Below, piece after piece: positions 54,652 through 64,000 of a DNA stretch of 64,000 nt. A program made the position numbers and the translations under genes. Each line of letters starts with the position of its first letter. Position 1 is the stretch's first letter. Source of the DNA: Capsaspora owczarzaki ATCC 30864 (lineage: Eukaryota > Opisthokonta > Filasterea). Below the pieces are notes generated by a model that was not told where the DNA came from, did not search any database, and saw nothing but the letters and a program-made list of their open reading frames with translations. The stretch lies in contig NW_011887301.1 of NCBI RefSeq assembly GCF_000151315.2, positions 62,001-126,000 of the forward strand. Reading direction: 5' to 3'.

Positions 54652-55608
54652 TCATGCAAGAGCGGACTCAGCAGGAGCGGCCTCCTTAAGAGCGGCAATA
54701 CAAAGCTTAGCAAATGTATCGGTTTCCAAAATCTCACGCACCCAGGTCTTGATCCGCAAACGGAATCCATCGGGGATGACCAAACCGTTTGCGTTTGGAG
54801 GGCGCTGGAATGGAACAGCCTGTGCGGCGACAGCGTAGCGACCAGAAGCTTGAACAAGTTCGTCAAAAAGTGTCGGCTCATGAACAACGTAGAGCACACC
54901 TTTTTTTTCTTTAGTAACGAGCATTGTGAGATGATTCTTGAGTTCACGGTGTATACGCTCCTCCAGGTCGTATAGTTCCTGATCCGTGCTCAGGCCTAAG
55001 GCAAGGCCGGCCTCTTCGCCAAACTCGCGCGCGGCAGTTCGGCTCGGTTCCTCCCATTTGCTCGAAACCGGAACACGCCATTTGCCACCAAACATTTCCC
55101 ATCCCAGCTTGGATGGAATGGGCTCGTTTTTGTTGAACAGGAGGAGAGAGCCATGCTTGACCAAAACCACAAAAGCTGACTTGTGGTCTTGACGCCTGAC
55201 CGTGAAGTGGCGCTTGTTCCAGTCAGGATCATCGCGCAATCTGAATCGCTCTGCCTCTGCCTCTTTGCAAGTTTGATCAAACTTGACCCATGCAGATAGA
55301 ATCTTCGGTTCAAAAAAGGCCCATGCAGCCGGGATCAGCTGCCTGTCGTCACTTCGAGGAGGGCTGCCGTCACGATGAGGAGGGCTGCCGTCAAGACGGG
55401 GAGGGCTGGTGTCAGGACGAGGAGGGCTGCCGTCATGGGGAGAAGGAGGCCGAGCACTGCTGCCAGTAAACTGAAGCGAGCCGCTGGCTTCATCGCGCTG
55501 AGGCAGGCCGTTGCCACCGCTTGGAGGCGCCCGGCTGTTGCCACGGCCACGAGGCGCACCGCTGCTGCTACCGCCATGAGACGACTGGCTGCCACCGCGT
55601 TGAGACAT
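54652..55608 (-). CDS. Nudix-like protein with Pro/Ser/Asp-rich repeat N-terminus
   Basis: Single exon, 318 residues, from the ATG at 55608. The first ~120 residues are disordered: Gly/Ser/Arg-rich (GGSSSGAPRGRGNSR), then a tandem DGSPPR-type repeat at about residues 58-88 coded by 55360-55450. The C-terminal ~200 residues contain a Nudix-type box, KWEEPSRTAAREFGEEAGLA, with the E-x7-REFGEEAGL core that binds Mg2+; the Gly that normally opens the motif is Pro here. A hydrophobic strand before it (FVVLVKHGSLLLFNKNEPIP, then FGGKW) fits the fold. Nudix enzymes cleave nucleoside diphosphates linked to another group; the substrate cannot be predicted, and the altered motif leaves activity uncertain. 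An RG/RGG-like N-terminus may indicate RNA contact. It sits in the accessory region with a clean reading frame. Confidence 0.65.
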   Translation of the reverse strand: MSQRGGSQSSHGGSSSGAPRGRGNSRAPPSGGNGLPQRDEASGSLQFTGSSARPPSPHDGSPPRPDTSPPRLDGSPPHRDGSPPRSDDRQLIPAAWAFFEPKILSAWVKFDQTCKEAEAERFRLRDDPDWNKRHFTVRRQDHKSAFVVLVKHGSLLLFNKNEPIPSKLGWEMFGGKWRVPVSSKWEEPSRTAAREFGEEAGLALGLSTDQELYDLEERIHRELKNHLTMLVTKEKKGVLYVVHEPTLFDELVQASGRYAVAAQAVPFQRPPNANGLVIPDGFRLRIKTWVREILETDTFAKLCIAALKEAAPAESALA

Positions 55609-55952
55609 GGTGGTGACAAAAAAATGAGTGACCTTCCCATTCCCAAAGTCCCAAACCGCTTTTGTTCTATCGACTCGACCGATCAAACAGCAGGAGCGTT
55701 GCTGGAGTTCCGGTCTGAGCTTAAGTTTATAGGTGAGTTGGCTCGGTGGAGGGCATGGCATGAGGCGGGCTGCTGTGGGCGACCACGTTGAAAACTGAAA
55801 AAAAAAAAAAATGCACAATCATCAATAAAAAGCCTTTGAGCATACACATTACAACTGTGATTTGGAAGTTCCATTGCCCCCCCCCCCCAACACACACGCA
55901 CCTCCTTCACCTCCTCCTCCGACCACGAAACAGCAGTTGCGCATTTAAAATT
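55609..55952. other. Divergent interval, Nudix-like and BRO1-like genes
   Basis: The 344 bases between two divergent starts include an A run (about 55798-55811) and a C run with CACACACGC (about 55877-55900). No gene seen. Confidence 0.45.
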
Positions 55953-56498
55953 ATGGTGATTTCTACACCAGAACAAGATGAAGCCTTCTATCGAGAGCTT
56001 CATGAATTGCACACGTTGTGTGATGAAGCATACGACTGTGGACCTGCGATGGAAAAGTACCTGAAGCTGGTCGCGCACTTTGTCACTAAGGATAGGTACC
56101 TTTGGTTTATCGGAAGCGGAAATCGATACGCCTTTCCACCCAAGGCGGACTGGCGCTGGAAAAAATCATTCGGATGCGATAGCACTTGTGCCGTGTACTG
56201 GGCGGACGAGTTGTTCCTTGTGGCATGTGCGCTTCTTGTGCGCTGGAACGCCGCGATTTCGATAGGCGACCTAGATCGGATTGCATATCTTTCCAAGCCT
56301 CTGTCTGTATGCCGTGAAATCTTTGGGAGACTGCTTTCCCAAGCATACGCGGACTTTGAGCTCGTCGGGTTTCCCATTTCACAAGACGGCCTCAAGCTTG
56401 TATTTTACCACACGTGTCATGCAGTGTGCTTCCGATATTCTTCCAAAGAAAAGCCGCAAACAGAGCCTCAAGGGAGAGGGGCCCAAGCGAGTGGATGA
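55953..56498 (+). CDS. Orphan 181-residue protein with possible BRO1-like helical core
   Basis: A single frame from the ATG at 55953 encodes 181 residues. The chain is helical: FYRELHELHTLCDEAYDCG, AMEKYLKLVAHFVTKDRY, ADELFLVACALLVRWNAAIS, and LSKPLSVCREIFGRLLSQAY. The order (helix, short Trp/Phe-rich segment KADWRWKKSFG, then a long hydrophobic helix and a second helix ending in a possible substrate of the AAGVF type) recalls the centre of BRO1 domains of ALIX and BROX, but the protein is half the usual length and I would not rely on it. The last ~25 residues (after HAVCFRYSSKE) look less protein-like, so the real gene may splice near 56420 into something further on. Confidence 0.45.
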   Translation: MVISTPEQDEAFYRELHELHTLCDEAYDCGPAMEKYLKLVAHFVTKDRYLWFIGSGNRYAFPPKADWRWKKSFGCDSTCAVYWADELFLVACALLVRWNAAISIGDLDRIAYLSKPLSVCREIFGRLLSQAYADFELVGFPISQDGLKLVFYHTCHAVCFRYSSKEKPQTEPQGRGAQASG

Positions 56499-56607
56499 TG
56501 TTCTGATCTTCGTTCAGTCCTCAATCGTCTTGTTTCGCTTTCAGCTTGTTTCTCCTCTGGATTTGATCCTTGTGTTTGAGGGAAAGGACAAGTGTTGTAT
56601 AAATCAA

Positions 56608-57187
56608 ATGGCGTCGTCAACAGCCACAGTCACAGGTAACAATGGAAAACTACTCTGAGCGCTTTTCTCAGCAGTTACGCTTTGTGGGATTGGCTCTGAG
56701 CAGCACCTTCACTTCCGACCGTCCAACGCCTCCCTCCGTTCAATGTGCATTCACATGTGTGTGTGTGCGCGCGCTCACATCTGAATGCGCATTGCAGGAT
56801 CCGCTGCCGACTCTGCGGACGTGGTCGTGGATGCTCGCCTGGCGCTGCTGCTCGAGCGCTCCAAGGTGAGCATTGAGGCGTGCATTGCGCCGGTCGAGCT
56901 CGAGCTCAACGCAATCGAAGCAGCGCGCGCTGACAAGGAAGCATTCGTACTGACGAGCGTGGCAGACGCGGTCGCTGCGGCCGAAGCAGGTGAGCTTTGT
57001 GTTCTTCAATGGATTTGGAACCAGTTTCAACTGTGAAACTCGATTTCTGAGCACTCATTTCTACGACATGTCAAAAATGTCAAAATGGATGACAGATCTG
57101 CAAACAGCAAGGAAACAATCATTGAGGGACTTGTCAAAGACAGCAGACGACGCTGCGTGGCAGCAAAAGCCATTCTTGTACCTTTAA
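56608..57187 (+). CDS. Small predicted coiled-coil protein, unknown family
   Basis: Three exons, 56608-56635, 56798-56989 and 57096-57187, give 103 residues. Junctions (CACAG/GTAAC, TTGCAG, GCAG/GTGAGC, GACAG) keep frame and join one continuous helical pattern: ARLALLLERSKVSIEACIAP, VELELNAIEAARADKEAFVL, VADAVAAAEADLQTARKQSL, then RDLSKTADDAAWQQ. Heptad-like spacing of Leu/Ala/Val suggests a coiled coil, as in small subunits of BLOC/BORC, kinetochore or mitochondrial complexes; none can be chosen from sequence alone. Its stop lies 151 bases from the stop of PRMT3, so the two genes converge. GC content and codon use match the conserved neighbours, which supports the model. Confidence 0.6.
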
Positions 57188-57338
57188 TCCTGTTAACATT
57201 GTCATTCAACCATTCTCGCTCTTTGATCAACAAGTGCGATGCAAAATACACGATTTCTTATGAACGCAAGAACAGCCCAATGACAAGACACAAAAAACGG
57301 CAAGCCTCATGCAAGCAGAACAAAACCGTTTTTTTTTT

Positions 57339-59018
57339 CTAGTCCATCAAAAACAGCTGATCCACTTTCACGGGAGTCGAGTCGACGCCTTCGCGATGTA
57401 CGCGCTCCACAATGAACGACAGTGTCATGCGCAGAGCGCGGTGGTTTTCTCGTGAGCGTTGAAGCACGATTTCGCCGCTAAGAAGGTCGCCTACAAAAAC
57501 GGGTTTATCGCGTTAGTGATTTTTTTTGCGATTGTGGCCAACCCCGCAATGCAACAGCAATTACTAGCACAACCGCAGCTACGACACAGAAAACCGCAGC
57601 AACACAACCCATCCCCATCACTCACCTGCATGCACGGGAAACTCTTGGTTCAGATAAAAGATTGTTTGCTTCCAGTGCGTGTCGGGCGATTGAGGGCCGG
57701 TGCTGAAATAGACCATCTCTGAGCATTGGTGCTCGAAGGAGGTGTCGAAATACGAAGCGAGCGCATGGCATGTGCCGTCGCGGGTGAAGGTGAGGTGGAT
57801 GGGCGCGGTGAACTCGAGGTCCTCCAACCGAACCGTGTGCATGTCCAGCCCCTTGAACAGGCATGGCGCAGTGATAATGGTGGCGGGATCGACAAAGTCC
57901 ACGCCAGGCTCGACCATCGTTGTTGGGCGCATGGCCGTCATCTTGAAGCCGTAGACGTCGTCCCAAAAGTTGATTCGGCTGTTCTTCCAGTCCTGGTCGT
58001 CCAAGGCAACCATGTACATGGCAAACTTGTCTGGGTAGACTCCGCCGGTCGAGGGAATAACAGTGGTTGTGGCAGGGTCGCTCACACCGCGCACAATGCG
58101 CGAGTTGGCGCTGCTGTAGCCGCGCAGCCACTTGTCGCGCGCGTACAGCACAGTGTCGAGCATGGACTCGTACAAGAGCATGTAGCCCATCCACTCGGAG
58201 ATGATGATATCAACGCCATCCACCGGCAGCGTCACGTCCTCTACTTTGCCTCGAATGAGGGTGATGATGTGGTCCAACCCGTTCTCCTTGACATTCAGCA
58301 AGGCCTGGTCGATAATGTTGGAGCGATCAATGCCAATGACCTTGGTCGCGCCAGCGCGAGCGGCAAACATGCACAGAATGCCCGTGCCGCAGCCGACATC
58401 GAGAACGGTTTTGCCGCGCAGCAGGTCCTTGTTCTTGTACATGAAATCGCGGTATCCCTCAGTGCGCACCTTGTCCTTGAGCATTTCCTCGTGAATGCCA
58501 GAGCGTGAATACGAGGCAAAGTAGTAATCGAGCTTGTCGGCCGAGCTGTTGTCCATTTCAGCAGAGCCGTGCGAAGAGACGGAATCGCGGCGGCGAGCGC
58601 TGCTGTTGTCCGCTGCTGCCGATGTAGACGCCTCTCCGCCAGTGCCAATCGTGGCAAGCATGGCGCGGTACTCGGGGTCGAGCTCGGCCATGGCCTGGAG
58701 GCGAGGGTCGACTGGTAGCGCCGCATCGCCGTCGAGCAGTTCCGGCGGAGCATCGTCGTCGTCGTCGTCCTTGTTGTCCGCTGAAGCAGCAGCCTTACCA
58801 GCAGAAGTCTTTGCAGCGTGTCCTTGAGCTTGTTGGCTGTCTGCCTTGACCGTGTCTTCGCCGTTGTCGTCCTCGTTCGCTGCTGGGCACTCGTCGAACG
58901 GGTACTGCAGCACCGCGTCGTCCTGCATGACTGGAGCTAGCCAGGCGTCGTCCGCCAGCAACGCCACCAGCTCGCTTGGCTTGATGACGTCCTCGAACTG
59001 CAGCAATGCCTTGGTGGT

Positions 59019-59051
<33 letters not shown>

Positions 59052-59405
59052 GGTCGCAATGGAGCTCACTGAGCCAGCCACACGTGTGCGCACGAGGTTG
59101 ACGAGCTTGATGCAGCCGTACTCGTCCAGCGCATGGGCGCGACGCACCGTGTCCAGGTCGAATGCGTGCGACTGTGCGCAGTGCATGAACACGTCGCTGG
59201 CAGACGCGAGGACCTCGGGGCAGAACAAGCACGTCGCGGGCTCGTCTGCGAGCAGCTCGTCGTCGTCCTCCCAGTCGCCGTCCTCGTCGTCCTCGACGTC
59301 GTCCTCATCGCCATCGTGGTCATTGGCGTTGCCGGCGTTGTTGTAGCGGGCGGCCTGCTTGGCTTGCTCGGCCTGAGCGCGCTGTTCCTGCTGCAAAGCG
59401 CTCAT
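57339..59405 (-). CDS. PRMT3: PRMT3, ribosome-associated protein arginine methyltransferase
   Basis: PRMT3 makes asymmetric dimethylarginine, mainly on ribosomal protein uS5 (RPS2). Exons 57626-59405 and 57339-57490 give 643 residues. The N-terminal part is acidic and has the C2H2 zinc finger that defines PRMT3: CLFCPEVLASASDVFMHCAQ followed by SHAFD (about residues 59-85). A QAQAQ run near 120 comes from a 6-base tandem repeat. The catalytic core has the AdoMet motif VLDVGCGTGILCMFAARAGA, post-I IGIDRS, double-E loop SEWMGYMLLYESMLDTVLYA with both glutamates, and the THW loop DTHWKQTIFYL. The barrel finishes in the second exon (SREN-HRALRMTLSF). About 100 residues longer than animal PRMT3, from the acidic and low-complexity linker between finger and core. 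Confidence 0.95.
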
Positions 59406-59725
59406 CTCGGATTTTGCTGCTGGTAGAAAAGAGAAATGAACTGGGTGTTTCTGCAGTGTGAAAGAGATGTTATATGACAGGTATTCATGACCAGTTGGAA
59501 CGACCGACGCGCGAGGGAGCGGAACGGAACGGTAACTGCGGCAGCAAGCAGAAATACGCGCTTCTGTTGTTCTTTCAACATCCAAAGACACCACCAGCTG
59601 CATCCACACAAACCAACATTAACAGACACTGTGTATTGGAACAAATGGACAAAAACAATGGATTGGGGGAGGAGGCCCCCACCGTCGCAAACAGAACGCG
59701 GCGAAACCGTTCAAAACCTCCAAGT

Positions 59726-62118
59726 CTAGTCCTTGTACTTGGCCATGAATTCGTTGTGGAACCGAACAATCGCATCGGTGAAGGCAGGGAAGGTGTCTTG
59801 TGGGGGCAGGAACGTGCAGCGGAAGTGGTAGGTGCCCTCGCGTTGCTTGAATCCAGTGCCAGGAACGACAGACTGTTCACAACAGAATAGCAAAGATGAG
59901 AACAACGACAACAACCACCACCACCACCTTTCAACTCTACACAACAAGCACTTTCACTCACCACACCAGTCGCCTCAAGCAGTGCCATGCAGTAGAACGA
60001 GTCGGGAGCCTTGCCCGCAGCCTTGGCAGCTTCGACAGCCTTCTTGGGCAGACGGATTTGAGGGAAGGTGTACATGGCGCCCTGAGCCGGCTGGCAGGTG
60101 ACGCCCTCCATCTTGTTGAAGGTATCGACGAGGAAGAGCGAGCGGTCCTTGAGCGAGCCGAGAATCTGGTCGCGCTCGCGGGCATAGAGCTCGTACGAGG
60201 GCTCGCCTTCCTTGGGCGGGTTGACCATCAGGTCGACAATCACTTGACCTTGCACGTTGGGGCAGAGCGAGATGGAGGCCACCTTGTAGATTTGCTCGCG
60301 AACGTAGGCATCAATGCCAATCATTTCCATGTAGCCGCCACGCTTGCCGCACTCGCCGATAAAGCCCTTGGAGACACTGTGGAAGGAGATGAGCTCGACA
60401 TTGCTAAACTCGGGGCCCATGGACTTGAGCACCTTGCGGAAGGAGACGAACGGGCGCTGGTCTTGGTAGACGTTGGTCTGGTAGACTTCGTCGGCCAGCA
60501 AAACCAAGTGCTCACGGTGGCACAATTCCACAATGCCACGCATGCTCTCCATGGACAGCACACCGCCAGTGGGGTTGCCTGGGTTGATGACGACCAGCGC
60601 GCGGACATCCACGTTCTGAGCGCGGGCCTCCGCAATGCTGCGGCTGAGCTCGTCAATCTGCGATGATTGTGCAGACACCGCAAGAAACCAAGTGAGTGAA
60701 ATGGAGGCTCGGCACAATTCAATCTCTCTCGCTTTACATGACGCAACACCAACAACAACAACAACAACAAAAAAAACACTCACGGAAAGATCCCAGCCCT
60801 TCTCCTCGTCGAGATAGTAGGGAACGGGCGTGCCGTCGAGCAGGGATAGGGTGGCCGAATAAAGGGGATACTGGGGAATGGGGATCATGATGCCAGAGTT
60901 GCGGTTTTGAATGAGCATCTGCATGGCCGTCTTGACACCGTCGCTGGCACCGTTGGTGAGGAAAATGTCGTTGGGGTCTGCCGGCCCGACGTTGTCGCGC
61001 GCGGTGATAAAGTTGGCGACGTTGTCGCGGATGAATTTGAGGCCCTGCGAGTGGGTGTAGGCGCCCATGCTGGCAATGTTGGCGCGCATGCTTCGCGCGC
61101 GGGCGATCGCATCTGCGGGGAAGAGGGACGCGACGTGGGCGTGGTTGCGCTCGTGCAAGAGATCGTCGTACTCGAGCAGTGCGCAGATCTGGCGGAAGAA
61201 GGTCAGCGGCTTTTGCTGGAGCTCCTGGGGGTTGCCAATGTTGCAGCGGGTGATTTGCTTGAAGGGCAGCGACGCTGCGTTCTGCTTGAGCTCTGTGGCG
61301 AGCTGCTCTGCGCGGATGGGGATTTCGCCACGCACGGCGTACTCTGCGGCATTGACTTGGCGGTTGATTGTTGCGCTATTGAGCTTCTTGCCCTTGTGGT
61401 GACCTGTTTGTGAAAGTGACATTGAAGTGAGCATTGCCGTCTCGTTCTCCAAATCCCTGCTTCGTTCTCGTCCGCTGTTTTTGAGTTTTAAGTTTTGTTG
61501 ATGCTACAAAGCTCCAAGTTGAGCTTTTGGCAGTGTTTGGTCTGATCTGGTCTGGTCTGGTCTGGTCGTGTTCAGTGAGCTGGTCTCGCCACTCCAATGC
61601 TCATTCACTTCTGTCCTCCTCCTCCGCTCTTCCGGCTTCGGTTTTGGTCGTGATTGTCGCAAGCATTGAAATTGAGAAATTCGAGTTTGATGATGTTGGT
61701 GGTTTGAGTGTTAGGGATTGAATGTGGTGTGTGTTGAGGAAGAGAGAGAGAGAGGGGGCCACGCGGAGGAAACGAGACTGTGGCAAGAGGACCGTGACCA
61801 AGAGGACAGAGGGACAAGAGAGAGAGAGAGAGAGAGAGAGGGAGAAGGGGGTGGGGACTAAAAGAGAAGGAGGAGGGTTTATTCAACGAGTAAAAGTGAT
61901 GGGGTTGGAAGAAGTGGAGAGAGAGTGGAGAGTGGAGAGTGGAGAGAGTGGAGAGCAGGGACGTAGCGAGTTGAGGCATCCACAGTCGGATGGCAGATAC
62001 TCGGTCGGGTCGCGGGGAGTAAGTCCCATAAAGCATTATCACAGTGAACGCAGATTGAACGCAGCAGGGAATGGACATCAGTGGGGGGGGGGATTTGAGG
62101 TGGAGGCTTACCTGACAT
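59726..62118 (-). CDS. GPT: Alanine aminotransferase
   Basis: Class I PLP enzyme that interconverts alanine plus 2-oxoglutarate and pyruvate plus glutamate. Exons in order: 62112-62118, 60784-61403, 59962-60657, 59726-59872; 489 residues, the usual size. The first exon is only 7 bases (ATG TCA G); it joins after a 708-base intron to GHHKGKKLNSATINRQVNAA. Family marks: EYAVRGEIPIRAEQL, TRCNIGNPQ, FLTNGASDGV, IPIPQYPLYSAT, VVINPGNPTGGVL, LADEVYQTNVY, and the PLP-lysine segment SFHSVSKGFIGECGKRGGY. The last exon carries VPGTGFKQREGTYHFR with the carboxylate-binding Arg. No mitochondrial presequence is seen, so a cytosolic form is likely, though the in-frame ATG inside exon 2's upstream flank would give a different N-terminus. 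Confidence 0.94.
61404..62111 (-). repeat. Simple-sequence-rich first intron of alanine aminotransferase
   Basis: This intron holds TCTGG repeats (about 61539-61567), GA-rich tracts (about 61741-61755 and 61818-61840) and GTGGAGA repeats (about 61918-61953). No coding content. It directly follows the 7-base first exon. Confidence 0.65.
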
Positions 62119-63032
62119 TGCTGCTGAAGAGGAAGAGGAAGAGGAAGAAGAGTGCTTGGTGCGAATCTGGAAAATGTATCAAGAAGAAATAGAGAGTGAT
62201 GATCAGAACATCAGAACATCAGAATGATCTGAGAAAATGGGGGGAACTTGAATGAGAAGTGAAATAGTGAAGAAAGAGTAAGAAAAACGGCAAAGGGAAA
62301 AAGGTAGCGCGCCGCCGCTGAAATAGTGAGAAAAGAGTATCGAAAAATAACCACTTAAAATCCACCGACGGAACCGACACACCAATCCATCCCCTTTCGC
62401 ACACAGCCGTCGCCAGGCAGTCCGACGATTGCGTAGCCAGCGCAGTCGAGTCAAACCAACTCTACAAAGCGCAAGGAATGCTACGATTGCGCAAACGGGA
62501 CAGGGGAGCGTTCGTTCTCAGTGATTGAGTGGAGGGGGTTGAAGTGCGTTTGTGTTACGGGAGCGATGCTGGCGACGAGGCAGGCGCGTGCAGCGGAGGG
62601 CGCAGAGGCAGATGACAATCGAGCAACGGAGGCAGCGACGGAAGCAGCAGCGGAGGCAGCGGAAGTGGCGGAGGTCGCCGTGGCGCGGAGTGAGGCGAGC
62701 ATTGGAGGGAAGGGGGAAAGTACGACTGGTCCTGTCTTAGGAAGTGAGGTAAAAGTGAGATGATAGGATGAATCAACAAACAAACGAACAAGCAACCAAA
62801 CGCGATGGGGGAAGGGGAACACAGGGAACGGAAGCGTGGAAACGCCGCTGAAATTGTGATGACCTTTTTATTTGGATCTGAAACTTGAAAAATCTCAGAC
62901 CAACGACCGGTACCAACGCTCCAAAGTCACTCGAAATTGAAGTTCATGCTTGTATTCGGATTTTGGGGAGTGTTTGTGGCTGGAGTCGGCGCTTAGTCTC
63001 CATTTTTGGTCTGGGTGTGAACATTGACAGCG
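62119..63032. other. Divergent region, alanine aminotransferase and UPF0390 gene
   Basis: No firmly supported gene in 914 bases. On the minus strand an ATG at 62702 opens a 73-codon frame to 62481 (MLASLRATATSATSAASAAA and onward) that resembles a mitochondrial presequence. It arises from GCA/GCG-like repeats that are open in several frames, so I did not call it as a gene. Confidence 0.4.
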
Positions 63033-63836
63033 ATGGTTCAGGGCAAGGTCAAGACGACGGCGTCGGGCGGCATCACCAAGGCCAAGAACCGCCCAGTCAA
63101 GGCAGTCATGAAGAAGGGTGGTACGTGAGCACGATGAGCACGCAGCCATTGGTGAAGGAGGCACTTGAGGGCTCTTGAATGCTGAATGGCGGGAGAGTGG
63201 GACATGTGGGAAGGTCGTCCACCCCGAACGCTGTCGCTGCTCCGGTCGACGCTGGAGGAGCAATGAGCAGAGTGATGGGGCAACAGTGATTTGTCCTGGA
63301 TGTGGCTGCTCGTCGAGCAGAGTGGTCGCCGCGGGTCGAGGTTGCTTTCCCGGTTCACTCACACATGGAACGCCCGGCCGACGTAGCTCACCAAAAGTCC
63401 AACGGGATGCTCACTCAATATGCATTGAATGATTTGCATGTGTGTGTTTTTGACTTTGTCTGCTTTGTTTGTTTGTTTGGTGCTGGCAGCACGGAACATT
63501 CCCCCAAAGAAGACAACGTTGGTCCAATTGCAGACAATGAAGAAGGTAATCCTGGCTTGTTCAGTCACTGCGTCTTCAAGTTCGTCATCCGACGGAATAC
63601 ACAATGTAGATGCAATTGTTTGACCTCTTTTTGCATTGGGTTGGCAGAAACTGGAGAGCGGCATCAAGCACAATATTGAGCAGACAATGATCCACCGCGC
63701 TGCAACACAGTCCGGTCACCTCAGTCTCGTCAAGCGCGAGGCCGGATTCAAGCTGCCCGCAAAGAAGGACAAGGCTGCCGCTGCCGCACAAAACAAGACA
63801 GCCGCGGCCGCAGCATTGCACCCCGCCTCAAAATAG
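63033..63836 (+). CDS. UPF0390 family small basic protein (C19orf53-like)
   Basis: Small, highly basic protein of a family conserved in eukaryotes (human C19orf53, Leydig cell tumor 10 kDa protein homolog; nucleolar localisation has been reported, function not settled). Exons 63033-63120, 63490-63545 and 63648-63836 give 110 residues. Sequence begins MVQGKVKTTASGGITKAKNR, then RNIPPKKTTLVQLQTMKKKL and ESGIKHNIEQTMIHRA, aligning with MAQGQRKFQ..., [20 protein letters not shown] and IRKKIEHDVVMKA of the human protein. The tail is Lys/Ala-rich (PAKKDKAAAAAQNKTAAAAA). Start, splice sites (GGTG/GTACGT, GGCAG, AAG/GTAATC, GGCAG) and the family ending agree. It would be missed by simple open-frame searches because exons 1 and 2 are short. 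Confidence 0.88.
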
Positions 63837-64000
63837 TCGCCGCTAGTTTTTGTTTTTGTTTTTGTTTTTTTGGTCGGTGAAATGAAACATTTCTGAGCGT
63901 CAAACGAGCACGGATCGTTTAGATCGCCACACTCACGTGCTGTAGAACAGTCAACACAAAATAAGCAAAGGGGAAGTGGAGTCGGAAAGGCGGATGCAGA
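63837..64000. other. 3' flank of the UPF0390 gene
   Basis: TTTTTG repeats follow the stop codon within 20 bases. Nothing else can be recognised before the window ends. Confidence 0.5.

Noticed and set aside
62481-62702. 73-codon minus-strand frame resembling a mitochondrial presequence
   Set aside because: It derives from GCA/GCG-type repeats open in several frames on both strands, has no mature domain after it, and no convincing donor to continue it.

Overview
The window is intron-rich nuclear DNA of a unicellular eukaryote. Short GT-AG introns (mostly 75-150 bases) with T-rich 3' ends cut GC-rich exons, gene spacing is a few hundred bases, and proteins carry long Ser/Ala/Thr/Pro tracts. 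The gene set (Slingshot-type cofilin phosphatase, PHF12-like PHD-PHD-FHA protein, an RA-PH protein with a RIAM-like tail, BRK1 of the WAVE complex, CENP-W) points to a unicellular relative of animals, most likely a filasterean such as Capsaspora; this is inference from gene content and style, not a database match.

Layout. 1-6555: 3' four fifths of GCN1 (+). 7505-11105: PHF12-like chromatin protein (+). 11314-12123: COX16 (-). 12592-17684: Slingshot phosphatase (+). 17941-20437: RA-PH adaptor (-). 21357-24998: ABCG half-transporter (-). 25226-29810: VPS16, 19 exons (-), head-to-head with 29919-32558, an ER-type SMP lipid-transfer protein (+). 32691-35886: UTP25 (-). 36426-37184: BRK1 (-). 37964-38740: unknown protein (-). 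39117-41880: branched-chain aminotransferase (+). 42078-42746: CENP-W-like histone-fold protein (-). 43522-44046: BOLA1 (-). 44168-46441: C1 / reticulon-like / dysferlin-domain protein (-).

From about 46.4 to 56.6 kb the region is accessory: a 170-bp GA microsatellite, a Mutator-like transposon whose two-exon SWIM-finger transposase looks intact (47791-51697), a large fold-back palindrome (52076-52612), a broken ankyrin-like gene (52762-54138), a Nudix-like protein with a P/S/D tandem repeat (54652-55608) and an orphan protein with a possible BRO1-like core (55953-56498). Housekeeping genes return after that: a small coiled-coil protein (56608-57187, +), PRMT3 (57339-59405, -), alanine aminotransferase (59726-62118, -) and a UPF0390 small basic protein (63033-63836, +).

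Themes. Two genes bear on the actin cytoskeleton (Slingshot, BRK1) and a third, the RA-PH adaptor, probably on adhesion; VPS16 and the SMP protein, both tied to late endosomes/lysosomes in animals, share a 108-base start-to-start interval; UTP25 and PRMT3 concern ribosome production, GCN1 amino-acid sensing, and the two aminotransferases amino-acid metabolism. Exon coordinates were derived by hand from splice-site consensus and frame continuity, so single junctions may be off by a few bases.
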